From: Telmatospirillum siberiense
GTDB lineage: Bacteria > Pseudomonadota > Alphaproteobacteria > Rhodospirillales > Magnetospirillaceae
Length of the DNA: 64,000 nucleotides
Direction: 5' to 3'
Assembly (NCBI RefSeq): GCF_002845745.1
Contig: NZ_PIUM01000001.1
Location: forward strand, 372,001-436,000
Every line of letters starts with the position of its first letter. Position 1 is the stretch's first letter. The position numbers were made by a program, and so were the translations under genes. Under the pieces are notes generated by a model that saw only the letters and a program-made list of their open reading frames with translations, was not told the DNA's origin and made no database searches. Shown here one piece after another: positions 36,380 through 43,802 of the stretch.

Positions 36380-37045
36380 ATGCGAATTCTGTTTGCCGAT
36401 GATCATAGATTGTTGCGTGATGGTATTCGCAGCTTCCTGTCGCAACTAAACCAAGAAGCCGAAATTATTGAAGCAGAGTCTTTCGATGATGCTCTCCTTG
36501 TGACAGAGGGTGCGGGGGGAGTCGAATTGGCTCTTCTCGCTCAGGCAATGCCGGGGCTCAATGGATCAGCCGGAATCCAATTATTCACGGCGCGATTCCC
36601 GCTTGCCAAGGTGGTGCTGCTGACGACTGTCGCCGATCCAGCCCTCATGTGGGCAGCCATCGATGCCGGCGCCAAAGCAGTCATCTTCAAGACCATCTCC
36701 GGACAAAATATGGTGTCTGCTCTTCGGCTGGTGTTGTTGGGAGAGCTCTATCTGCCGGCTGACACGTTGAAGGCGATGGCCGCTCAGGTGGTTGTTGGCC
36801 CCGTGATGTGGGGCAATGCGGTTGACGCCGCATTTATCGCACAAGTCAAATTTTCTCCTGCGGAGGTCGATGTCGTCCCCCTTTTGTTGGACGGTTTGTC
36901 CAACAAAGCCATCTCCGATCGTCTTGGGATTGAAGAAACGGCGGTCAAGGCTCGGATGAGGGGGGTTTACAAAAAAATTGGGGCAACCAATCGTGCCCAA
37001 GCCGTCTGGTTGCTCTTGGCTAACGGGGTGCATCGTTCCGACTAG
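36380..37045 (+). CDS. LuxR-type regulator with degenerate (pseudo-) receiver
   Basis: The 221-residue protein has an N-terminal receiver and a C-terminal LuxR-type HTH (about 160-215; KAISDRLGIEETAVKARMR). The receiver keeps the acidic pocket (ADDHRLLRDG), Thr (LLTTVAD) and Lys (VIFKTISG), but where the phospho-acceptor Asp54 belongs the sequence is LLAQAMPGLNG, with Ala54. It therefore cannot be phosphorylated in the usual way and must be controlled by ligand, protein contact or expression level. Codon use is visibly more AT-rich than in the neighbouring chemotaxis genes. It lies between the B12 module and the chemosensory operon. Confidence 0.88.
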   Translation: MRILFADDHRLLRDGIRSFLSQLNQEAEIIEAESFDDALLVTEGAGGVELALLAQAMPGLNGSAGIQLFTARFPLAKVVLLTTVADPALMWAAIDAGAKAVIFKTISGQNMVSALRLVLLGELYLPADTLKAMAAQVVVGPVMWGNAVDAAFIAQVKFSPAEVDVVPLLLDGLSNKAISDRLGIEETAVKARMRGVYKKIGATNRAQAVWLLLANGVHRSD

Positions 37046-37083
37046 CTATCGTTCGATAGCGACTCCTAACATACGATAGGATG
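37045..37083 (+). promoter_or_regulatory. GCTATCG-TT-CGATAGC palindrome and CGATAGGATG box
   Basis: Seven-base arms GCTATCG/CGATAGC (37045-37060) flank two bases, and CGATAGGATG (37074-37083) follows. Both elements occur as variants before the gene at 36380. Position 75-110 bases upstream of the receptor start suits an activator or repressor of the chemosensory operon. Confidence 0.65.
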
Positions 37084-37156
37084 TTGGCTGTCCACGATTT
37101 GGAATAAAAGCGCTCTGAATAGTCGCGCGCGTCGTGTCGCGAATGGGGAAATTCAG

Positions 37157-39091
37157 ATGGCTCTCGTCAAAAAGAATCAGATCGGCGGATTGGTCGTGGC
37201 TAAAGGGGCCGAGACTGAGGATATCGGTGCGGCAAGCGGCAGCAAGCTCTTGGCCGAAGCCCAGAAACGCAAGGCGCGAACCTTCGCCCGTCAGCAAAAG
37301 GCCGCCGAGCGCATAGCTGCCGCCACCTCGCAGTTGGCTAGCGGCATCGCCGAGGCGACATCCGCCGCCGAGGAGTTACGCAAGGCATCGGAGCAGATTG
37401 CCCAGGGCGCCGAAGAAGCCGCGGGCGCTGCCCAGGAATCGCAAAAGGCTGTCAGCCATGGCGCCGGTCTTATCCGCAAAGCCAAGGAGAACGCCGACCT
37501 TTCGGTCTCCAAGACCGAGGCTTTACAGGTACTGATCGGGAATGTCTCGGTCCAGATCACCAATTCAATCGGCGCCATCGGTCGCGCCGCCGAGCGTCAG
37601 ACATCCTCTGTCCAGATGGTCGAGGAGCTGGAACGCCAAGCGGCGGCCATCTCCGAGGTCGTCAAGGCGGTGGCGCGCATCGCCGATCAGACCAACCTTC
37701 TGGCCCTGAACGCGGCGATCGAAGCAGCGCGGGCCGGGCAGCACGGCAAGGGCTTCGCCGTGGTCGCCGACGAGGTTCGGACATTGGCCGAAACCAGCGA
37801 GAAGAGCGCCCGCGAGATCCAGGACCTGATCGCCCAGATCCAGAAGGACGTCAAGGTGATTGCCGAGGGGATCAATACCTCGGCCGACAGCGCCCGGCAG
37901 GAAGTGGAGAAAGGCAAGGTCATCACCACCCAGCTTGAGCAAATTCGTGTCGAAATGAGCGAGGTCGCCATCGGGGGGCGCGAACTGGCCAAGGCGTCGG
38001 AAGAGTCCAACACGGCTGCCGTCGAGGTGCAGAAGGGCTCCGAGATTATCGCCGCCGCCGCCGAGGAGCAGAGCGCGGCCTGCCAGGAGGCGTTGAAGAC
38101 CATCGACCAGCAGACCGTGGCGCTGACCCAGTCGGAGCAGGCGTCGCAGGAATTGTCGGAACTTGCCGACGAATTGAAAAACTCCACCGACATCACCAAG
38201 AGCAGCGAGGAAGTCGCCTCGGCGGCGGAGGAACTGTCCTCGGCGGTGGAAGAGATCAACCGCGCCGCCGCCCAGATCATGGTGGCATTGGAACAGATCC
38301 AGAAGGGCGCCCAGCAACAGGGGGCGGCTACCCAGCAATCCTCGGCCGCCATTGCCGAGATTGAGCGGGGCGCCCAGTTATCGGCGGCCAATGCGCAATC
38401 CGCAGTCGAAAAGAGTGAGGCGACCGCCGAGCGCGTGACCAACAGCATCAAGGGTATCGATGAACTGATCGACGGCGTCATGGCCTCGGTCGAATCGGGC
38501 AAGCAGAGTCGCGAGCAGATGACCGCGCTCGAGCAGATCAGCCGGCGCATCGACAAGATCGTCGATGCCATCACCACGGTGTCGATCCAGACCAACATGC
38601 TGGCGGTCAACGGCTCGGTCGAGGCGGCGCGGGCCGGCGAGTTCGGCAAAGGCTTTGCGGTCGTCTCCACTGACATCCGCAACCTCGCCCGAGACTCGGC
38701 GGAGAATGCCGATCGGATCAAGGACACGGTTAAGGCGATCCAGGATCAGATCGGCGCGGTGCGCCGCGATCTCGAGGAAATCGGCAATGCCGCCGCTGTC
38801 GAGATCGAAAAAAATAAGGCGATCCGCGTCGATCTGGAAACGGTGGTCAAGGACGTCGAGTTGGTGCTGGCGGGCAATCGGGAAATTCTCGCCGGTGGCG
38901 AGGACATCGTCCGCATGGTCAAGGAGGTGCAGACCGGCGTCGAGCAGATCGCCGCCGCCGCCCAGCAGACGACGCGAGCCACGGGCGAGGCCGGCGTGGC
39001 CGCCAAGCAACAAGCCAAGGGGGCCGAGGAACTGGCTGCCGCCATCGAGGAGATCGCCTCGCTCGCCGATGAATTGCAGGCGACTGCCTGA
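37157..39091 (+). CDS. soluble chemoreceptor with two signalling domains in tandem
   Basis: The 644-residue protein has no membrane helix and is almost entirely heptad-rich coiled coil. Two receptor hairpin tips are present: [18 protein letters not shown] (about residues 178-195) and [18 protein letters not shown] (about 476-493), each followed by GKGFAVV. Chemoreceptors normally have one tip. A double-tip soluble receptor, DosM, is known from Vibrio cholerae, where it stabilises cytoplasmic arrays. No separate sensor domain is visible; input may come through the N-terminal 50 residues or through partners. It opens the chemosensory gene run. Confidence 0.93.
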   Translation: MALVKKNQIGGLVVAKGAETEDIGAASGSKLLAEAQKRKARTFARQQKAAERIAAATSQLASGIAEATSAAEELRKASEQIAQGAEEAAGAAQESQKAVSHGAGLIRKAKENADLSVSKTEALQVLIGNVSVQITNSIGAIGRAAERQTSSVQMVEELERQAAAISEVVKAVARIADQTNLLALNAAIEAARAGQHGKGFAVVADEVRTLAETSEKSAREIQDLIAQIQKDVKVIAEGINTSADSARQEVEKGKVITTQLEQIRVEMSEVAIGGRELAKASEESNTAAVEVQKGSEIIAAAAEEQSAACQEALKTIDQQTVALTQSEQASQELSELADELKNSTDITKSSEEVASAAEELSSAVEEINRAAAQIMVALEQIQKGAQQQGAATQQSSAAIAEIERGAQLSAANAQSAVEKSEATAERVTNSIKGIDELIDGVMASVESGKQSREQMTALEQISRRIDKIVDAITTVSIQTNMLAVNGSVEAARAGEFGKGFAVVSTDIRNLARDSAENADRIKDTVKAIQDQIGAVRRDLEEIGNAAAVEIEKNKAIRVDLETVVKDVELVLAGNREILAGGEDIVRMVKEVQTGVEQIAAAAQQTTRATGEAGVAAKQQAKGAEELAAAIEEIASLADELQATA

Positions 39092-39130
39092 CGTTTCCGC
39101 AAACAATTATAGCCAACAGGAGGACGAACC

Positions 39131-40684
39131 ATGTCCGAGGTTGCGGAAACGGTAAGCGATGAGGCGCGAGCGATGACCATCGCCGATGCCGGCGACGCCC
39201 GTCAGTTCGTGATTTTTCATGTCGCCGACGAGATGTTTGCCGTGCGTCTGGCCGAGGTGCAGGAGATCATCCGCATGCCCGAGGTGGTCCGCGTCCCTTT
39301 GAGCCCCGGGGCTCTCGAGGGACTCGCCAATCTTCGGGGTACGGTGCTGCCGGTCATCCGACTGCGACAGATCTTCGGCATGACAGCGGTGGAGCATGAC
39401 GACGCCACCCGCGTCGTCATCCTCGACCAGGGGCGTCCGGTCGGCCTGGTGGTCGATAGGGTGGCCAATGTGGTGACTGTCGAGAGTGACCGCATCGAGC
39501 CGGTGGATTCGATTCAGGGCACCGTCGACAATGATCTGATGACCGGGATGATCAAGGCCTCCGATGGCACGTCGATGGTGATGATCCTTGATGCGGGAAA
39601 GGTGGTGGCCCGCGAATTCAAGGCCGTTTCCAAGGCGGTCAAACAGGCTCTGAGTGGCGGCGCGGAAGACCGGAAGACGATTGTCAATGCCGATGATGCC
39701 AGTGACGAAAGCCAGTTGGTCAGTTTCGAAGTGGCGGGTCAGGAATATGCCCTGCCCATCGAACAGGTCCAGGAGATCGTCCAGATCCCCGAGCAGATCA
39801 CCGAGGTGCCGAACACCTCGTCGCATGTTCTGGGGGTGATGACGCTCCGGAACCGGCTTCTGCCTCTGGTTTCCTTGCGCGACATGTTCGGCTTGCCGCC
39901 TCAGGAGGTCACCGACGCGAATAAGATCGTCGTGGTCTCACTGAGCGCCGAGATGTCGGTCGGGGTGATGATGGACAGCGTCAAGGAGGTCTTGAGGGTG
40001 GGCCGCTCGGTCATCGACCCGATGCCGGCCCTGCTCGCCCGCGACGGCAATCTCGGCGAAATCCAGTCGATCTGCCGTCTGAATGAGGGGCAGCGGCTGG
40101 TGTCGATCCTATCGTCGGAGAAGATGTTCAACAGCGGCGACATCCGGGCGGTCCTCGACGGCAGGGAAGAAGGGGACAGGGCGATGACCGAAGACGGTGT
40201 GGGGACTTCTAGCGGCGCCATTGACGACGAGGAACAGTTCGTCGTCTTCCGCCTGATGAATGAGGAGTATGGCGTCCCCATCGACGCGGTGCAGGAAATC
40301 GTCCGGGTGCCCGACGAACTGACCCGCGTGCCGAAGACCCCGGATTTTCTGGAAGGCGTGATCAATCTGCGCGGCGTCGTCCTGCCGGTGGTCGATCAGC
40401 GTCGGCGCTTTGGTTTGCCGACGATGGAGAAGAACGATCGGCAGCGGATCATGGTCTACACCATAAAGGGCGTGCGGACCGGCTTCATCGTCGATCAGGT
40501 GCTGGAGGTGATGCGCATCCCCGCCTCGGTGATCGGACCTTCGCCCGATCTGTCGGAGGAGCAGCAACGTCTTATCCGGCGGGTCGCCAATATCGAGAAG
40601 CAACACCGCATGATTTTGCTGCTGGATATCGATCAGCTCCTCGACGGCAAGGAACTGAGTGCGGCAAGCAAGGCGGCGAAGTAG
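39131..40684 (+). CDS. cheW: triple-domain CheW adaptor
   Basis: The 517-residue protein consists of three CheW domains starting near residues 22, 194 and 367. Each shows the SH3-like pattern with VQEII/VQEIV, an N-terminal FVIF/LVSF/FVVF strand and the LRG/LRN-x-LP loop (domain 2 has LRNRLLPLV in place of LRGTVLPVI). CheW links receptors to CheA. Three linked copies could bridge several receptor tips or hold two array layers together; this is inferred. A ribosome site AGGAGGA lies before the ATG. Confidence 0.95.
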   Translation: MSEVAETVSDEARAMTIADAGDARQFVIFHVADEMFAVRLAEVQEIIRMPEVVRVPLSPGALEGLANLRGTVLPVIRLRQIFGMTAVEHDDATRVVILDQGRPVGLVVDRVANVVTVESDRIEPVDSIQGTVDNDLMTGMIKASDGTSMVMILDAGKVVAREFKAVSKAVKQALSGGAEDRKTIVNADDASDESQLVSFEVAGQEYALPIEQVQEIVQIPEQITEVPNTSSHVLGVMTLRNRLLPLVSLRDMFGLPPQEVTDANKIVVVSLSAEMSVGVMMDSVKEVLRVGRSVIDPMPALLARDGNLGEIQSICRLNEGQRLVSILSSEKMFNSGDIRAVLDGREEGDRAMTEDGVGTSSGAIDDEEQFVVFRLMNEEYGVPIDAVQEIVRVPDELTRVPKTPDFLEGVINLRGVVLPVVDQRRRFGLPTMEKNDRQRIMVYTIKGVRTGFIVDQVLEVMRIPASVIGPSPDLSEEQQRLIRRVANIEKQHRMILLLDIDQLLDGKELSAASKAAK

Positions 40685-40685
40685 C

Positions 40686-40747
40686 AATCAGCAATGCGGA
40701 GGCTCCACGCTGGCGGTGCCGGTCCCACCGGCACAAAGCCTCTGATT
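40686..40747 (+). other. intercistronic stem-loop between cheW and cheB
   Basis: Outer arms AATCAG + GAGGCT (40686-40691, 40699-40704) pair with AGCCTCTGATT (40737-40747), and an inner hairpin GTGCCGG/CCGGCAC (40716-40722, 40728-40734) sits inside. No T-run follows. It may set the relative amounts of adaptor and the downstream enzymes. Confidence 0.6.
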
Positions 40748-40776
40748 GTATTTACCTCTGGAGGGCGCCAGTCGAC

Positions 40777-41898
40777 ATGGCAAAGATATTGATCGTCGAC
40801 GATTCGGCGCTGATGCGTCGCCACTTGAAGGAGATCCTCGAAGCCAAGGGTGGCTACGAAGTGATGGCTGTTCGCAATGGCGTCGAAGCGCTGGAGGCGT
40901 TGGAGCCGTTCCAGCCGGACGTTATCACGCTGGATGTGAACATGCCGGAGATGGATGGCCTGACCTGTCTGTCGCATATCATGGCCCGCCGCCCGACGCC
41001 GGTGGTCATGGTGTCGTCCCTGACGCAACGGGGGGCCGAGGTCACCTTCGAAGCCCTGGCCTTGGGCGCTGTGGACTTCATCCACAAGCCGGATGGCACC
41101 ATATCGCTCAATGTCGATCGGGTCGAACGGGAGATTCTGGAAAAGGTCAAGGCGGCGAGCCGGGCCCGCTTGCGCCGCTCGACGGGGCTGCAACAACGGC
41201 TGCGCGATCAGCGGGCGGATCGGAGCGATCGCCGGGAACGGCAGGGCGGGGGCGGCGCCTCCCCTTCGGCGCGTTTGGCGGTGGACGATTTCGGTGTCGT
41301 CATCATCGGCGTTTCCACGGGCGGTCCGGGGACGTTGGAGGAAATTCTGCCCTGCCTTCCCGCCGACTTCCCTTGGCCGGTGGTGGTGGCTCAGCATATG
41401 CCAGGCAGTTTCACCGCGATCTTCGCCCGGCGTCTGAATGATATGTGCCGGATGCCGGTGATCGAGGCGGCCCAGATGATGCCGCTGAAGCCTGGGGTAA
41501 TCTATATCGCCAAGGGCGACGCCGACGTCGTCATCGGGAAACGTGCAACCGGTTGGGTGGTCAACCCGATGCCGGGCGGCAGTCAGTTTCTCTGGCATCC
41601 CAGCGTCGAACGCCTGGTGGACAGCGCCTTGCACGCCATGGCGTCCGAAAACGTCATTGGCGTTTTGCTGACCGGCATGGGCGACGACGGCGCCGATTCC
41701 ATGTGCGAACTGAAACGGCGCGGCGGGCACACCATCGCCCAGGACGAGGCGAGCTCGGTGATCTGGGGCATGCCCGGCGAATTGGTCAAACGCGGCGGGG
41801 CCGATCTGGTCCTGCCGGCCGGACGCATCGCCGGACAACTGACGGCCTGGCTCAAGCAGACCGTGACCACCAGGGAGGATCGCCATGGTGCTCGTTAA
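40777..41898 (+). CDS. cheB: protein-glutamate methylesterase/glutaminase CheB
   Basis: The 373-residue protein has a receiver (about 1-120, phospho-acceptor in VITLDVNMPEMDG), a basic Gly-rich linker and the methylesterase domain with Ser in GVSTGGPGTL, His in AQHMPGSFT and Asp in LTGMGDDGADSM. It removes methyl groups from receptors once phosphorylated by CheA. It overlaps the HEAT-repeat gene by 14 bases. Confidence 0.96.
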   Translation: MAKILIVDDSALMRRHLKEILEAKGGYEVMAVRNGVEALEALEPFQPDVITLDVNMPEMDGLTCLSHIMARRPTPVVMVSSLTQRGAEVTFEALALGAVDFIHKPDGTISLNVDRVEREILEKVKAASRARLRRSTGLQQRLRDQRADRSDRRERQGGGGASPSARLAVDDFGVVIIGVSTGGPGTLEEILPCLPADFPWPVVVAQHMPGSFTAIFARRLNDMCRMPVIEAAQMMPLKPGVIYIAKGDADVVIGKRATGWVVNPMPGGSQFLWHPSVERLVDSALHAMASENVIGVLLTGMGDDGADSMCELKRRGGHTIAQDEASSVIWGMPGELVKRGGADLVLPAGRIAGQLTAWLKQTVTTREDRHGAR

Positions 41899-42502
41899 GG
41901 CAGGCGGGCAAAGAACATTGGTCCTGGCGGAGCCGTCCCGCGATCCGGCGGTATTGCTGGCCGACCTTTCGGCTGCCGAGCCGTCGGTCCGCCGGGCAGC
42001 CGCCCGCGATCTCGCCCCCCATCCCGAAGCCGCGATGGCTCTGTGCGACCGACTGGAGGTGGAGGCCAGCCCCAGTGTGCGGGCGGTACTGCTGACCAGC
42101 CTTATCCATCTGCAGTCGCCGACGGTCGCCATGCGTTTGGCGTCCCTTTTGCGCAGCGACGATGTGCCCTTGCGCAATGCCGCCATTGAAGCCCTGCAAG
42201 AGATGCCCGATGCCGTCGCCCCCCATTTGCGGGACCTTCTGGCCGACGAAGACAGCGATGTGCGCATTTTCGCCGTCAACATTCTGGGCGCATTACGCCA
42301 CGGCCAAGCCCCCCAATGGCTGACTGATGTGGTGCGCTCCGACCCGCATATCAATGTTTGCGCCGCCGCGGTGGACGGCTTGGCGGAAATCGGTGGACCG
42401 GAAACATTGATCGATTTGGAGGCGCTGCGCCGCCGGTACGAGGGTAACCCCTTCATGGAATTCGCCATCGATGCGGCCATGCGCCGTATCCGGGGGCATT
42501 GA
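41885..42502 (+). CDS. HEAT-repeat protein of the chemosensory operon
   Basis: The 205-residue all-helical protein shows about five HEAT-like repeats of 30 residues (PSVRRAAARDLAPHP, PLRNAAIEALQEMP, SDVRIFAVNILGALR, INVCAAAVDGLAEIG). HEAT repeats form curved protein-binding scaffolds. It overlaps cheB at its start and cheR at its end (TGATG), so it is made together with the receptor-modifying enzymes. Its partner is unknown. Confidence 0.85.
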   Translation: MVLVKAGGQRTLVLAEPSRDPAVLLADLSAAEPSVRRAAARDLAPHPEAAMALCDRLEVEASPSVRAVLLTSLIHLQSPTVAMRLASLLRSDDVPLRNAAIEALQEMPDAVAPHLRDLLADEDSDVRIFAVNILGALRHGQAPQWLTDVVRSDPHINVCAAAVDGLAEIGGPETLIDLEALRRRYEGNPFMEFAIDAAMRRIRGH

Positions 42503-43377
42503 TGGCAGCCTTGTTCGCCACGCGCCAGAAGGATCCGTCTCCCGCCATGACCGACGAGGAATATGCGAAATTCTGCGAATTTTTCTATCGGAAGACGGGC
42601 ATCCAGTTTCAGGCCGGCAAGAAATACTTCGTCGACCGGAGAGTTGCCGATCGTATTGAGAAGACCTGCTCTGAATCATTCCGTGACTATTTCACCATGG
42701 TGCGTTTTCAAGTGACCGGCGAGGAACTGCAGTTCCTGGTCAATGCGATGACCGTGAACGAGACCTATTTTTTTCGCGAGGATTATCAGTTCGATGCCCT
42801 GATCGGCGGCATTCTGCCGGAGGTCGCGCGGAGCAAACGCCGTAACGAGCCCATTCGCATCTGGTCGATCCCATGCTCGTCGGGCGAAGAACCCTATTCC
42901 ATCGCCATCAGCATTCTCGAACGCTGGTCCCAGGCTGATTCCTGGAACATCGAGATTTCCGCCTCGGACATCGACAGCAAGATTCTTCACGAGGCGCGGA
43001 CGGGTCTATTCGGCGAGCGATCGGTGTCACGAGTGTCGGCGCAGCTACGCTCTAAATATTTCCTCCCTCGACCCGACGGCAGTTTCCAGATTTGCGATGA
43101 GCTGCGCGAGTCCATCGACTTCTCGCTGGTCAATGTCGTCAATCCGCTGCACACCCACCGCTTCCGCGACATCGACGTGATCTTTTGCCGCAATCTCCTC
43201 ATTTATTTCGACGATGTCGGCCGGCGCGAGACCGTCGAGATGTTTTTCGACGCTTTGAGCCCCGGCGGCTTTGTCTGCCTCGGCCATTCCGAAAGCATGA
43301 GCCGGATGTCCTCGATCTTCCTGCCCCGGAAATTCGGCGAAACCATCGTCTATCAGAAGCCTTTGTCCGCGGAGTGA
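42502..43377 (+). CDS. cheR: chemotaxis methyltransferase CheR
   Basis: The 291-residue protein has the helical N-terminal domain and an S-adenosylmethionine fold: NETYFFRE, WSIPCSSGEEPYSIAI, FCRNLLIYFD and LGHSESM are all CheR motifs. It methylates glutamates in receptor signalling domains, the counterpart of CheB. The ATG at 42502 overlaps the preceding stop. Confidence 0.96.
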   Translation: MAALFATRQKDPSPAMTDEEYAKFCEFFYRKTGIQFQAGKKYFVDRRVADRIEKTCSESFRDYFTMVRFQVTGEELQFLVNAMTVNETYFFREDYQFDALIGGILPEVARSKRRNEPIRIWSIPCSSGEEPYSIAISILERWSQADSWNIEISASDIDSKILHEARTGLFGERSVSRVSAQLRSKYFLPRPDGSFQICDELRESIDFSLVNVVNPLHTHRFRDIDVIFCRNLLIYFDDVGRRETVEMFFDALSPGGFVCLGHSESMSRMSSIFLPRKFGETIVYQKPLSAE

Positions 43378-43394
43378 CCGCTGTGAGCGAATCG

Positions 43395-43802
43395 ATGGCC
43401 AGAAGCCGGGAAAGCGAGATGAACGGAGCTCCGCCGCACATTCTGGTGGTCGATGACGGCATCACCATGCGGATGTTCTATCGTTCGGTCCTGGAGGCGG
43501 CCGGATTCATGGTCGAAGAGGCCACCAACGGGATGGAAGGCTACGAAAAGGTTCTGGCCCAGCCGTTCGATCTGATGATCGTCGACATCAACATGCCGAA
43601 GATGGACGGCTATTCGATGATCCGGACGATCCGCAACGATCCCGCCGTCCGCATGATCCCGGCTGTGGTCGTCAGCACCGAGGCGGCGGCGAAGGACTCG
43701 GCCAGAGCCCTTGAGGCCGGGGCTAATTTCTATCTGGTCAAGCCGGTGGCGCCCGAGGACCTGACCGAAGTGGTTCGCATGATCGTCGGGGTCGCGGCAT
43801 GA
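43395..43802 (+). CDS. cheY: single-domain CheY-type response regulator (1)
   Basis: The 135-residue receiver has the acidic pair VVDDG, phospho-acceptor in LMIVDINMPKMDG, VVVSTEAA and Lys in YLVKPVAPEDL. There is no output domain. Alternative starts are GTG at 43383 and ATG at 43419. It overlaps cheA by ATGA. With the second CheY at 47576 it may serve as output or phosphate sink. Confidence 0.93.
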   Translation: MARSRESEMNGAPPHILVVDDGITMRMFYRSVLEAAGFMVEEATNGMEGYEKVLAQPFDLMIVDINMPKMDGYSMIRTIRNDPAVRMIPAVVVSTEAAAKDSARALEAGANFYLVKPVAPEDLTEVVRMIVGVAA

